In this document: positions 51,215-60,465 of the stretch, piece after piece
How positions within the stretch are numbered: the first letter of the stretch is position 1
Layout of the letters: each line of letters begins with the position of its first letter
Assembly: GCA_964396165.1 (NCBI GenBank)
Contig: CAYNEF010000010.1
Coordinates: 19,675 to 83,674, forward strand
Length of the DNA: 64,000 nt
Source of the DNA: CALCZU01 sp964396165
GTDB taxonomy: Bacteria; Bdellovibrionota; FAC87; UBA2466
Direction: 5' to 3'
Notes under the pieces: model-generated
The model's database searches: none
Told to the model about the DNA's origin: nothing
The model's input: the letters and a program-made list of their open reading frames with translations, nothing else
Made by a program: the position numbers and the translations under genes

Positions 51215-52156
51215 TTAGTAGCCGTAACCGCCGTAATAAGGAGTTGGGTATGCGCTGCCGTATCCAGCACCATATCCGCCACCGTAAGATCCGCCGTACG
51301 AAGAACCGTAGCCGTAACCGGCGCCATAACCGCCACCGTAAGAACCACCGTAGCTAGATCCATAACCGTAGCCGGCACCGTATCCGCTGTTCATGTAAGG
51401 ATTGTATGCTTGGCCGTATCCGCCGTACATGCTGTAAGGGTCAGAGTAACCGTAACCAGCGCCAGCACCATAACCGCCGCCGTAAGATCCACCGTAGGAA
51501 GAACCATAACCGTAGCCGGCACCATAACCGCCGCCGTAAGAACCACCGTAGCTAGATCCATATCCGTAACCAGCGCCGTATCCGCTGTTCATGTAGGGAT
51601 TGTATCCTTGGCCGTATCCACCAGTGGAATAAGGGTTGTAACCATATCCGTAATTACTCAATTGTGGAGAGTAATAACCCGTTTGATTGTACGGAGAATA
51701 ATTGTAATTTCCGTATTGATAATTGTTGTAAGGATTATAGTAGCTCGAACCGTAGTAATTTAAAGAAGGCGAGCTGTATCCGTAATTATAGTTTTGTCCG
51801 TACAATGAAGGGGAAGTCTGATTGTAAGGATAACTTGAGTAATAGTACGGATATGTTCCGTAGTAACTAGAAGGATAAGAACCGTATCCATAACCTTGTT
51901 GGTAACCGTAAGGATTGTAGGTGTAGGGAGAAGTTCCGTATCCACTGCCGTAACCTGAACCGCCATAATAAGATGTTCCGTAATTTTGACTTGGGTAAGA
52001 AGTATTGGAGTAACCAAACTGGAAGTTAGGTGTTCCTACGTATACGTCGGAAACCGCACTTCGACGTGAGTTACTCACAGAACTTGTTGTTCCATGGCTT
52101 TCCGCGAATAATAAACAAGAACTCAATAAAGCAAAGCCCACCATTAATTTTTTCAT
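51215..52156 (-). CDS. Exported Tyr/Gly-rich repeat protein
   Basis: A 313-residue low-complexity protein with a signal peptide (KKLMVGFALLSSCLLFAES). The mature part is Tyr, Gly, Ser, Asn and Pro, first as irregular units like YYNPYNNYQYGNYNYSPYN and then as regular blocks of GYGAGYGYGSSYGGSYGGG type. No fold is predictable; it may form a fibre, adhesive or surface coat. Start ATG 52156 has GGAG at a good distance, and the longer frame lacks a signal. The composition is unlike that of its neighbours. Confidence 0.85.
   Translation of the reverse strand: MKKLMVGFALLSSCLLFAESHGTTSSVSNSRRSAVSDVYVGTPNFQFGYSNTSYPSQNYGTSYYGGSGYGSGYGTSPYTYNPYGYQQGYGYGSYPSSYYGTYPYYYSSYPYNQTSPSLYGQNYNYGYSSPSLNYYGSSYYNPYNNYQYGNYNYSPYNQTGYYSPQLSNYGYGYNPYSTGGYGQGYNPYMNSGYGAGYGYGSSYGGSYGGGYGAGYGYGSSYGGSYGGGYGAGAGYGYSDPYSMYGGYGQAYNPYMNSGYGAGYGYGSSYGGSYGGGYGAGYGYGSSYGGSYGGGYGAGYGSAYPTPYYGGYGY
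51230..51620 (-). repeat. Tandem nucleotide repeats in the Tyr/Gly-rich gene
   Basis: Two near-identical blocks (about 51240-51415 and 51470-51600) each contain two units encoding GYGSSYGGSYGGGYGAG, separated by a unit around SDPYSMYGGYGQAYNPYMNS. The duplication of a larger block suggests recent expansion. Confidence 0.85.
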
Positions 52157-52199
52157 CTGTACTACTCCAGCAAACATGCAGCAATCAGCTACGTACAAC

Positions 52200-52230
52200 C
52201 AAGAGGAACCCTCTTGAGGCTCGTTGAGCC
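52200..52230 (-). promoter_or_regulatory. Twin hairpins in the leader of the Tyr/Gly-rich gene
   Basis: On the coding strand, GGCTC-AAC-GAGCC is followed one base later by CAAGAGG-GTT-CCTCTTG, two perfect stems with 3-base loops placed about 45-75 bases upstream of the start codon. No T-run follows, so they are not terminators. They may protect the mRNA or control initiation. Confidence 0.6.
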
Positions 52231-52348
52231 ACACTGAGAGAGAGCAGGATGTGTACCAGCTGTAAGCATCTGAAAATGTATTGCTAAAATGAAGTGACAA
52301 AAAAGGCAGGTGTTCAATTGTTAGACTGCTGTATTTTTGTTAAACAGG

Positions 52349-52386
52349 AAAAAAAATGAGGGGGCGAATGCCTTCGTCCCCCCTCA
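52349..52386 (-). terminator. Leftward rho-independent terminator
   Basis: On the minus strand, the stem TGAGGGGG / CCCCCCTCA plus GAA/TTC pairs is followed by eight Ts (the A-run at 52349-52356). It lies just downstream of the small leftward gene that ends at 52414. Confidence 0.9.
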
Positions 52387-52413
52387 TACGGATGGTTGTT
52401 GTTGTAAAAAACT

Positions 52414-52683
52414 TTATTGGATTCGCCCCACTACTTGTAAGCAGGATTTGTTTTTTGCCGCGGCTTTCAAATACGGTGCAAAACTGTAAGTAGAATCTTC
52501 GGCAATCAGGTATTCAATCTTGTCTGTGAGTAAACGAAATAAGTGCGCGCCGTTATCATATTCGATACGTCCTCTCACGCTAATAATATTGGATTCTGTT
52601 TGCTGACTTGCCTCATCGGATAAAATAAGATTTCCAGCTGATTTGATAATATAGAGTGTGATCTCTTTTGTTGTATTCTTCAT
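52414..52683 (-). CDS. Small hypothetical protein, possibly OB-fold-like
   Basis: An 89-residue protein I do not recognise. The pattern EITLYIIKSAGNLILSDE, IISVRGRIEYDNGAHLFRLLTD and SCLQVVGRIQ suggests five beta strands, as in OB-fold domains, but this is only a guess. It has no signal peptide. ATG 52683 has GGGGG five bases upstream; a GTG at 52698 is in frame. It has its own terminator and stands alone. Confidence 0.6.
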   Translation of the reverse strand: MKNTTKEITLYIIKSAGNLILSDEASQQTESNIISVRGRIEYDNGAHLFRLLTDKIEYLIAEDSTYSFAPYLKAAAKNKSCLQVVGRIQ

Positions 52684-52803
52684 ATCGCCCCCAATCACAT
52701 CACTATAAAGAAAATCGAAACTGCATTAAATTTATAATTTTGGCGCGATCTAGCATGGTAAGTAATCGAAATGAGGAGTGTTTGTAAATTTACAACAAGG
52801 CAA

Positions 52804-53823
52804 TCAATGCGCGTGTTTCTTCCAGCTGCCTTCTCCGATACCCCATTCAAGAATAGCGATGGGTTTTTCAGGGGAGACCTGAATAATTTCTGGATATGCT
52901 TTTGATAGCATTGTTTCGAAACTTTGGTACCCGTCTGTTGAGGTGTGCGGACCGTACACGCTTAGACCTAGCCAATCGATAATTTCATCGCCCGGGTAAT
53001 AATTCTTAAAAGTATTCCATGCAGTTTCGGGGCTGCTGCCGGCATTTAAGTGGAAAAACCAAGTGAGATTATTTGCTCCTGCTTCTTTTAAAATCTTTGC
53101 CACTTGTCTGTGCGCAAGGACATATAACTCGGGTGTCACTTTCACGCCACTCCAAGCAAACCAGTCGCCGTTCATCTCTGGACAAAATTCTATGAGTAGG
53201 GGGGAGGCAAGGGCTTTTGCTTTTTTCCCCCACTCCCTAATTTGTTCATCCATTTTTCCAGAAACAATGTTGTTTAAATCCACGATGCCAAATTGTGTGG
53301 GATTAGTTGTATTTCTTAACATGATGCGAACAAACGGAATCCGTTTTGTTTTTTTGATGGCTTCGATTTCTTTTGTGGGAAAAAGAATTTGATCTCCCCA
53401 GTTGTTCGAAAAATAGGCCCAAGTAATTTTTCTGAAGGCCAGTTGTTCGAAATTATAAATTTGCTGTGTGGACACGTGATCTTCCAGCGGACCAAAATTG
53501 GGGTAGGCGGCATGGTATCTGCCTTTTAAAGGAGGTAGCAGTTTTTGATTAGAATCTATTCGTGCAAGGGTGACAAAGTCCGAGCCTTTTACCCCAGAGC
53601 GGTAGGCATTTAATGCACTCCAAGAGCTATCGATTTTTAACTGGTTCCATCTGCCGCTTTCATCTCGCCAGCTTTCGTGCCAGTAACTCATGGCCTTGAT
53701 GCGATTGTATTTGGGATTTTGCACAGTTTTGATCGCACTTTTAATCCATTCGGCTTTTTTTAAAGCAAAGGGACTGGCAAATAGCGTAGAGAGTAAAAGT
53801 GTGGCGAGAAAATAAAATTTCAT
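52804..53823 (-). CDS. Exported GH26-like glycoside hydrolase
   Basis: A 339-residue protein with a signal peptide (KFYFLATLLLSTLFASP). Acid/base Glu in the motif EFCPEMNGDWFAWSG matches the GH26 pattern (HEMNGxWxxW), and the nucleophile Glu is likely in KPIAILEWGIGEG. The TIM-barrel order fits (FVRIMLRNT, LIEFCPEM, WFFHLN, WLGLSVYG, ILEWGIG). GH26 enzymes cut beta-mannans or related glycans. The activity is inferred. It is divergent from polA, with about 165 bases between them. Confidence 0.75.
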   Translation of the reverse strand: MKFYFLATLLLSTLFASPFALKKAEWIKSAIKTVQNPKYNRIKAMSYWHESWRDESGRWNQLKIDSSWSALNAYRSGVKGSDFVTLARIDSNQKLLPPLKGRYHAAYPNFGPLEDHVSTQQIYNFEQLAFRKITWAYFSNNWGDQILFPTKEIEAIKKTKRIPFVRIMLRNTTNPTQFGIVDLNNIVSGKMDEQIREWGKKAKALASPLLIEFCPEMNGDWFAWSGVKVTPELYVLAHRQVAKILKEAGANNLTWFFHLNAGSSPETAWNTFKNYYPGDEIIDWLGLSVYGPHTSTDGYQSFETMLSKAYPEIIQVSPEKPIAILEWGIGEGSWKKHAH

Positions 53824-53988
53824 ACTGAACTCCGAAATGTGGGGTGTACTTTAAGATAGAATGTGGGCGCGGTTTTCGGGGCATTTCTGTAGAGTTCGCG
53901 TTAGCGCCTGTTGAGGGAAATCTTAAAAAAGTTTTACCGCATTCTGACATTGAAGTGGGGGGGGCGGTTTGCTATTGTCCCCGCCACG

Positions 53989-56676
53989 ATGGACACAAAA
54001 GAAAAAATTTATATCATTGATGGAAGCTCTTATTTTTTTAGGGCATTTTACGCGATAACGCGCCTGTCCAATTCCAAAGGCTTTCCGACTAATGCGATCT
54101 TTGGTTTTATCAATATGCTTTTACGCGTGTTAGAAAATGAAAAACCGAAATATCTCGCTATCGCTTTTGACACTGCGAAACCGACTTTTAGAAAAGAGCG
54201 TTACAAAGAATACAAAGCTAACCGTGAAGCGCCACCCGAAGAACTTATTGTACAAATCCCCCGTATTTTGGAATCGGTCGACTGTTTTGGAATCGTAAGG
54301 CTTGAAAAAGAAGGTTTTGAAGCAGACGACGTGATTGGAACCTTAGCCAAAGAAGCAACTGCGAAGGGTTTCGATGTAGAAGTCATCACGGGGGACAAAG
54401 ATCTCATGCAGCTTGTGAATGAACACGTCACCATTTACGACAGCATGAAGGATAAACGTTTTGGAATTAATGACGTTAAGGAAAAGTTCGGCGTATTTCC
54501 CCATCAGGTTGTCGATTATTTAGCGTTAATGGGAGATGCGTCTGACAATATTCCCGGTGTGACGGGAATAGGTGAGAAAACTGCAGCTTCACTTATCAAT
54601 GAATTTGGTTCTTTAGATGGCATTTACGCTAACCTCGATAAAATCAAACAAGAAAAACGGCGCGAAACATTGCGTGCTGAAAAAGAAAACGCTTACTTAA
54701 GTCAAGAACTGGCGACAGTCCATAAAGAAGTACCTGTTCCATTCTCTTTACCTTTGATGGAATACAAAGGGCCTGTGAAAGAGAAGCTTTTGGGCTTTTT
54801 AAAAGAGATGGAATTTTCAGGACTGATTAAGAGAATGAATCTCGAGGAAGTGGAAGAGAAAAAGCCCAATAATAAAAGTTATACGACAATCAAGGACGCG
54901 GCCACTTTAAAAGAAGTTCTTAAAAAACTTTCTCACGCAAATACGGTGGCTGTAGATACCGAAACAACCGGATTAGATCCGCAAACTGTGCAGATTGTGG
55001 GCGTGTCACTCTCCGGAGAAACGAACGTAGCCTATTACATACCGATTCACCACGTTGACCCTCTGACAAAAGAATTGGTCGCGGGCCAAATACCCGAAGA
55101 AGAAACTAAAGAGCTTCTGAAGCCCTTTTTAGAAGACGAATCGATTAAAAAAGTTGGACAGAATTTAAAGTTCGACATGCAGATCTTTCGCACCTGGGGA
55201 GTCGAGCTTAAAGGTATTGCAGGCGATACAATGCTTGAAAGTTATTTATTAAGCCCGGAAGAACCGCATAATCTCGATGCGCTCGCCTTAAGACATCTTG
55301 CCCACGAAAATATCAAATACGAAGATTTAACAGGTAAGGGCAAAGGACAGATTTCTTTTTCAGAAGTGGCAATTGAGAAAGCAAGTGATTACGCCGCTGA
55401 AGATGCGGATGTAGCGTTTCGTTTGCACGAAAAATTTTATCCTGATGTAAAAAAACAGGGATTATTCCCCTTATATTCAGAAATTGAACTTCCTTTAGTC
55501 CCGGTGCTCGCAGACATGGAATATACGGGCATTGGTGTTAATGCACAGTACTTAGAAAAACTCGCAAGTGAGCTGACAGAAGAATTGGGCGGCATCGAAA
55601 CAGATGTGTATAAGCAAGCAGGCGAGACTTTTAATTTAAATTCTCCCAAGCAATTATCAGAAGTTCTTTTTACGAAATTAAAATTGCCTGTTGTAAAGAA
55701 AACGAAAACGGGAATTTCAACTGATGAAAGCGTATTGCAAGAACTTGCTCCCGAGCATCCTATTTGCCGATCGCTTTTACGTTACCGTGAATTGATGAAG
55801 TTAAAAGGCACCTATGTAGAGGGGCTTCTGCATGTGGTGAACCCAAAAACACATAAAATCCATACGAATTACAATCAAACAATTGCCGCTACGGGAAGGC
55901 TTTCCAGCACGAATCCTAATTTGCAAAACATTCCGGACGTAAGTGATCCCAAATACGATATTCGTACGGCTTTTATTCCAGACGAGGGGTGTGTGCTCTT
56001 TTCGGCAGATTATTCCCAAGTGGAATTAAGAGTACTAGCCGATATGAGTGGTGACAAAGAACTCTCCCGCGCTTTTCATAACGACGAAGATGTGCACGAA
56101 TATACTGCGCGCCTTATTTTTCAATCAGAAAAAATTTCGCCTGAGCAAAGAAAAATTGCAAAGACGATTAATTTCGGAGTTGTGTACGGCCAAACTGCTT
56201 TTGGGCTATCTAAAACTTTAAAAATTTCTCCTAAAGAAGCAAAAGAATTTATTGATAAGTACTTTGATAGATACAGCGGCATCAAAAAGTTTTTAGACAG
56301 TGTGGTTGAAGAGTCCAGACAAAAAGGTCTTGTCACTACAAAGCTTGGACGCAGAAGATTCCTTCCCCAGATAAATTCTTCGAACCGAATGGTGAGAGAA
56401 ATGGAAGAAAGAGCCGCGATTAATACGCCAGTCCAGGGAACGGCAGCTGACATGATTAAGATAGCGATGGTCAATATCTATCGTCGATTAAAGGAAGAAA
56501 AACTCAAATCTAAAATGATTCTCCAGGTACACGATGAACTTGTCTTCAATGTCGCTATTAAAGAAGAAGAAGTGATCAAAAAACTTGTAAAAACTGAGAT
56601 GGAAGGCGCGTTAAAACTCTCAGTGCCGCTAAAAGTCGATACCGGAAGTGGTAAAAACTGGCGAGAATGCAGTTAG
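53989..56676 (+). CDS. polA: DNA polymerase I
   Basis: An 895-residue enzyme with the 5' nuclease domain (YIIDGSSYFFRAFYAI, TGDKDLMQLV, GDASDNIPGV), a 3'-5' exonuclease domain with the DxE pair intact (VAVDTETTGLDPQTV) and the YAAEDADVAFRL motif, so proofreading is probably active. The polymerase motifs follow: DYSQVELRVLADMSGD (A), KTINFGVVYGQTAFGLS (B) and VHDELVF (C). It fills Okazaki gaps and repairs DNA. ATG 53989 is chosen because the extra 26 codons of the longer frame are not polA-like. Confidence 0.97.
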   Translation: MDTKEKIYIIDGSSYFFRAFYAITRLSNSKGFPTNAIFGFINMLLRVLENEKPKYLAIAFDTAKPTFRKERYKEYKANREAPPEELIVQIPRILESVDCFGIVRLEKEGFEADDVIGTLAKEATAKGFDVEVITGDKDLMQLVNEHVTIYDSMKDKRFGINDVKEKFGVFPHQVVDYLALMGDASDNIPGVTGIGEKTAASLINEFGSLDGIYANLDKIKQEKRRETLRAEKENAYLSQELATVHKEVPVPFSLPLMEYKGPVKEKLLGFLKEMEFSGLIKRMNLEEVEEKKPNNKSYTTIKDAATLKEVLKKLSHANTVAVDTETTGLDPQTVQIVGVSLSGETNVAYYIPIHHVDPLTKELVAGQIPEEETKELLKPFLEDESIKKVGQNLKFDMQIFRTWGVELKGIAGDTMLESYLLSPEEPHNLDALALRHLAHENIKYEDLTGKGKGQISFSEVAIEKASDYAAEDADVAFRLHEKFYPDVKKQGLFPLYSEIELPLVPVLADMEYTGIGVNAQYLEKLASELTEELGGIETDVYKQAGETFNLNSPKQLSEVLFTKLKLPVVKKTKTGISTDESVLQELAPEHPICRSLLRYRELMKLKGTYVEGLLHVVNPKTHKIHTNYNQTIAATGRLSSTNPNLQNIPDVSDPKYDIRTAFIPDEGCVLFSADYSQVELRVLADMSGDKELSRAFHNDEDVHEYTARLIFQSEKISPEQRKIAKTINFGVVYGQTAFGLSKTLKISPKEAKEFIDKYFDRYSGIKKFLDSVVEESRQKGLVTTKLGRRRFLPQINSSNRMVREMEERAAINTPVQGTAADMIKIAMVNIYRRLKEEKLKSKMILQVHDELVFNVAIKEEEVIKKLVKTEMEGALKLSVPLKVDTGSGKNWRECS

Positions 56677-56789
56677 TCGAATTATTTTCTTTTACTTTGA
56701 TGCAACACGAATTGTGAATGTTATTCAGCAACTAACGCAAGTTGTTCAATGACGCAAAAAAATGGCACGACGTTCTCATTTTGGGTCGG

Positions 56790-56817
56790 TTGACACCATA
56801 CCTATGGCAAGTACTAT
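56790..56817 (+). promoter_or_regulatory. Sigma-70-type promoter of nrdJ
   Basis: A perfect -35 TTGACA (56790-56795), 16 bases, then TACTAT (56812-56817). It would start transcription about 165 bases before the nrdJ ATG. An A/T-rich palindrome (TATATATATGG) just downstream resembles half an NrdR box but is too degenerate to call. Confidence 0.65.
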
Positions 56818-56891
56818 ACTTTATATATATGGTGATTTGACCTTTTAGGGGAATTTAAGGCAACAAGGTCAGCACAAATCAAATAAAACAC

Positions 56892-56960
56892 TGAGTGATT
56901 CGATACATAGGGAGTGGTTTTTTCAAAAAAGATCAGACTCTCTGGGATACCTATCACTCA
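56892..56960 (+). promoter_or_regulatory. Structured leader hairpin of nrdJ
   Basis: The 312-base gap from polA to nrdJ (56677-56988) holds the promoter and this structure; I see nothing else in it. TGAGTGAT (56892-56899) pairs with ATCACTCA (56953-56960), enclosing AGGGAGT (56909-56915) paired with ACTCTCT (56937-56943) and a T6/A6 tip. ATAGG (56907-56911) could instead pair with CCTAT (56950-56954), so two folds compete. It ends 28 bases before the ATG. No cobalamin-riboswitch core motif was seen. Confidence 0.5.
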
Positions 56961-56988
56961 AAAATTTAAAACATCTCTTGGAGGCCTC

Positions 56989-59900
56989 ATGAAGATTACC
57001 CGCCGCTTCACAAAAAATCTAAAAACACCTTACGCTGATCAAACCTTTGAATCCCGTAAGTCTGAAATTAGAGAGCCGGATGGAAGGGTAGTTTTTTCGC
57101 AAGAGAATGTCAGCGTTCCCAAAGAGTGGTCACAAGTAGCAACCGATGTGCTTGCCCAAAAATACTTTAGAAGAAGAGGAGTCCCTCTTTCTCCAGAAAG
57201 CACTAAAACCGGTGGAGAACACGATGCACGCCAGGTGTTTCACCGTCTTGCTGGTTGCTGGACAGACTGGGGAAAACGCTATGGGTATTTTTCTTCCGAT
57301 GAGGATGCAAACCATTTCTATGATGAAGTCTGTTACATGCTTTCGCACCAGATGGCAGCACCCAATAGCCCTCAATGGTTTAATACCGGGCTTTTCTATG
57401 CGTATGGAATAGACGGCCCGGCTCAAGGGCATTTCTATGTAGATCCTAAAACAAAGCAGCTTGTGACTTCACAAAGTGCATACGAACACCCACAACCGCA
57501 TGCGTGCTTCATCCAAAGTGTGGATGATGATCTCGTAAATGAAAACGGCATTATGGATTTGTGGATCCGTGAAGCCCGTCTTTTTAAATACGGCTCAGGC
57601 ACAGGAACCAATTTCAGTAACTTAAGAGGAGAGGGCGAGCGCTTAGGGGGTGGCGGTAGATCCAGCGGTCTAATGTCTTTTCTTAAAATCGGGGACAAAG
57701 CAGCAGGCGCTATCAAAAGCGGCGGTACCACACGCCGTGCCGCAAAAATGGTTTGTTTAAATCTGGATCATCCAGAAATTGAAGATTTCATTCAGTGGAA
57801 AGTTGTTGAAGAGCAAAAAGTTTCTGCGCTAGTCGCGGGCTCTCGCTTGCACAAAGAAAAGCTGATGTGGGTGTTAAACGCTTGTCGCCTGGACGATGGA
57901 CATTTGCAGACGGATCCTATGAAAAACAAGCGTCTTGCAAAAGCATTGCGCGAAGCAAGAAACGCCCGCATCCCAGAGTCTTACATGGTGAAAGTGCTGC
58001 AACTAGCAGAGCAGGGAATAGAAGAATTTGATTTTCCTGAGTTCGATGTAGATTGGCAAAGTGAAGCTTATGGAACAGTGAGCGGACAAAATTCCAATAA
58101 CTCAGTCCGTGTCAGCAACGAGTTTTTTAAAGCGCTTGCAAACGACGAGGCTTGGCAACTGGTAAACCGTACGGACGGAAGCACTGCAAAAGAGATCTCT
58201 GCCAAAAAACTTTGGGAAGACATGGCGTATGCCACATGGGCATCTGCGGATCCGGGCATTCAATACGATACAACGATTAATGAATGGCATACGTGCCCTG
58301 AAGGCGGAAGAATCAACGCTTCCAATCCTTGCAGCGAATACATGTTTTTAGATGATACGGCCTGCAACCTTGCCAGTTTAAACTTACTGAAATTTTACGA
58401 TGAAAAAACAGGCGAGTTTCAGGTGGAGAGTTTCAACCATGCGGTAAGACTATGGACTGTGGTCTTGGAAATCAGTGTTCTGATGGCACAGTTTCCCAGC
58501 CGTTCGATTGCGCAAAAGAGTTTCGAATACCGCACACTCGGACTCGGCTACGCAAATCTCGGCGCTCTTTTAATGTCGATGGGAGTTTCTTATGGAAGTG
58601 AAAAAGCTCAAGCTATCTGTGGCGCAATCTCTGCCATCATGACGGGTGAGTCTTATGCGACCTCAAGTGAAATGGCGCGCGAAATGGGAAGCTTTGAAAA
58701 ATTTCCCGAAAACCGTGAAGCCATGTTGCGAGTTATCCGAAACCACAGAAGAGCAGCGTATAACCACGAGCATAGTGAATACGAAACACTGACTGTGTTT
58801 CCGAAAGGAATCGATTCTCGTTATGCTCCAGAAAATTTAATCACTGCCGCTCAAAAAGCATGGGATAAAGCTCTTGAAATGGGTGTGGAGTATGGTTATC
58901 GAAATGCTCAGGTATCAGTCGTTGCCCCTACAGGCACGATTGGTCTTATCATGGACTGTGATACGACTGGAATTGAGCCTGACTTCTCGCTTGTGAAATT
59001 TAAAAAACTTGCAGGTGGCGGATACTTTAAAATCATTAACCAAAGTGTACCGAGCGCATTGAGAAACCTGGGCTACGCAAAAAAAGAAATCGAAGAAATT
59101 GTTCTTTATTGTGTCGGCCATGGTTCGTTAAAAAATGCGCCCCACATCAACCCTCAGAAATTAAAATCACTGGGTTTCTCTGACGAGGTACTGCAAAAAC
59201 TCGAATCTCAAGCGAAAGAAGCTTTTGACGTACGTTTTTTGATTAACCCGTTCAGTGTAGGACAGGATTTCTGTAAAGAGACCTTGAAAATTACGGACAA
59301 GCAACTGGCAGATCAGGATTTTGATTTGTTAGAGTACTTGGGTTTTTCTGATGAGGAAGTGGAAGAAGCCAACCGCTTTGTCGCAGGTACGATGACAGTA
59401 GAGGGAGCACCTCATTTAAAACCTGAACACTATGAAGTCTTTGATTGTGCTAACAAGTGCGGAAAATACGGCAAGCGTTATCTGCATTATAAAACGCATA
59501 TCGATATGATGGCAGCGGCTCAGGGTTTTATCAGTGGCGCGATTAGCAAAACCATCAATATGCCCAATGAAGCGACGATTGAAGAAGTCAAAGAAGCCTT
59601 CTTCTCTTCCTGGCAGAAAGCACTAAAAGCAATTTCCGTATATCGAGACGGTTCAAAACTTTCACAACCTCTCAATGCTACGATGATGAGTTCACTCTTC
59701 GATGCGTTGGAAGAAGAGGAAGAAGAACAACCAGAAATTGCCCAGAAAGTACCTGAAGTCGCAAAGCAACTGGCTCGTATGGCGATGCGGCGGGAACTAC
59801 CTAAGCGCAGAAAAGGGTATACGGTAAAAGCAACAATTGCAGGACAAAGACTTTATCTTCGCACCGGAGAATATGATGATGGTTCTCTCGGTGAAATCTT

Positions 59901-60465
59901 TGTCGATATGTACAAAGAGGGTGCCGCGTACAGGAGTCTCATGAATGCGTTTGCGATAGCCGTCTCCATGGGGATGCAGTACGGAGTGCCTTTAGAAGAG
60001 TACGTTAACAAGTTTCATATGTTCCGTTTTGAACCTAACGGACATGTGATGGATCACGACAACATCAAATTCTGTAGCTCAGTTGTCGATTTTATTTTCC
60101 GTGATTTAGCGATGAACTACCTAGGAAGGACAGATCTCGTTCACGTTCCACCCAAAGAACAAACAGCTGGGGAACCCTTAGCCCCTCAGCTGTCCCAACC
60201 CCAACTCGTTATGGGTGGAATGGAAATGGGATCTGTCTCTTCCGAAGGTACAACGCACACATCGTATCAAATGCAGATCCACTCCGAAACTGACATCGCC
60301 ATTTCCAAAGAAGAATGGAATGACGATTCCGTACTAGCGATGCGGCTTGCAAAAACCAAAGGCTACGAAGGCGATGCTTGCGGAGATTGCGGACAATTCA
60401 CTCTTGTTCGGGGCGGAACTTGTTTAAGATGCGTCAGTTGTGGTGCAACCTCGGGATGCTCTTAA
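56989..60465 (+). CDS. nrdJ: Vitamin B12-dependent ribonucleotide reductase (class II)
   Basis: Makes deoxyribonucleotides using adenosylcobalamin and needs no oxygen or metal radical subunit. The 1,158-residue protein has the N-terminal region (QYGSGTGTNFSNLRG type: LFKYGSGTGTNFSN), the catalytic Cys regions (MVCLNLDHPEIEDFI; NPCSEYMFLDDTACNLASLNL), VAPTGTIGLIMDCDT and a C-terminal Cys-rich tail (ACGDCGQFTLVRGGTCLRC) thought to shuttle reducing equivalents. ATG 56989 is chosen because GGAGG lies five bases upstream; a GTG at 56914 is open in frame but lies in the leader. The last bases overlap the next gene's stop. Confidence 0.96.
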   Translation: MKITRRFTKNLKTPYADQTFESRKSEIREPDGRVVFSQENVSVPKEWSQVATDVLAQKYFRRRGVPLSPESTKTGGEHDARQVFHRLAGCWTDWGKRYGYFSSDEDANHFYDEVCYMLSHQMAAPNSPQWFNTGLFYAYGIDGPAQGHFYVDPKTKQLVTSQSAYEHPQPHACFIQSVDDDLVNENGIMDLWIREARLFKYGSGTGTNFSNLRGEGERLGGGGRSSGLMSFLKIGDKAAGAIKSGGTTRRAAKMVCLNLDHPEIEDFIQWKVVEEQKVSALVAGSRLHKEKLMWVLNACRLDDGHLQTDPMKNKRLAKALREARNARIPESYMVKVLQLAEQGIEEFDFPEFDVDWQSEAYGTVSGQNSNNSVRVSNEFFKALANDEAWQLVNRTDGSTAKEISAKKLWEDMAYATWASADPGIQYDTTINEWHTCPEGGRINASNPCSEYMFLDDTACNLASLNLLKFYDEKTGEFQVESFNHAVRLWTVVLEISVLMAQFPSRSIAQKSFEYRTLGLGYANLGALLMSMGVSYGSEKAQAICGAISAIMTGESYATSSEMAREMGSFEKFPENREAMLRVIRNHRRAAYNHEHSEYETLTVFPKGIDSRYAPENLITAAQKAWDKALEMGVEYGYRNAQVSVVAPTGTIGLIMDCDTTGIEPDFSLVKFKKLAGGGYFKIINQSVPSALRNLGYAKKEIEEIVLYCVGHGSLKNAPHINPQKLKSLGFSDEVLQKLESQAKEAFDVRFLINPFSVGQDFCKETLKITDKQLADQDFDLLEYLGFSDEEVEEANRFVAGTMTVEGAPHLKPEHYEVFDCANKCGKYGKRYLHYKTHIDMMAAAQGFISGAISKTINMPNEATIEEVKEAFFSSWQKALKAISVYRDGSKLSQPLNATMMSSLFDALEEEEEEQPEIAQKVPEVAKQLARMAMRRELPKRRKGYTVKATIAGQRLYLRTGEYDDGSLGEIFVDMYKEGAAYRSLMNAFAIAVSMGMQYGVPLEEYVNKFHMFRFEPNGHVMDHDNIKFCSSVVDFIFRDLAMNYLGRTDLVHVPPKEQTAGEPLAPQLSQPQLVMGGMEMGSVSSEGTTHTSYQMQIHSETDIAISKEEWNDDSVLAMRLAKTKGYEGDACGDCGQFTLVRGGTCLRCVSCGATSGCS

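Noticed and set aside
51410..51763. A 117-codon rightward frame opposite the Tyr/Gly-rich gene
   Set aside because: An antisense shadow of the repeats, rich in Val and Thr with no start signal.
56766..56785. Possible sigma-54 promoter upstream of nrdJ (TGGCACG)
   Set aside because: The -24 element is perfect, but the -12 element reads TCTCA instead of TTGCA, so the essential GC is missing; a good sigma-70 promoter lies beside it.
56892..56960. Cobalamin riboswitch in front of nrdJ
   Set aside because: The leader lacks the conserved B12-box and core sequence; only generic hairpins are visible.
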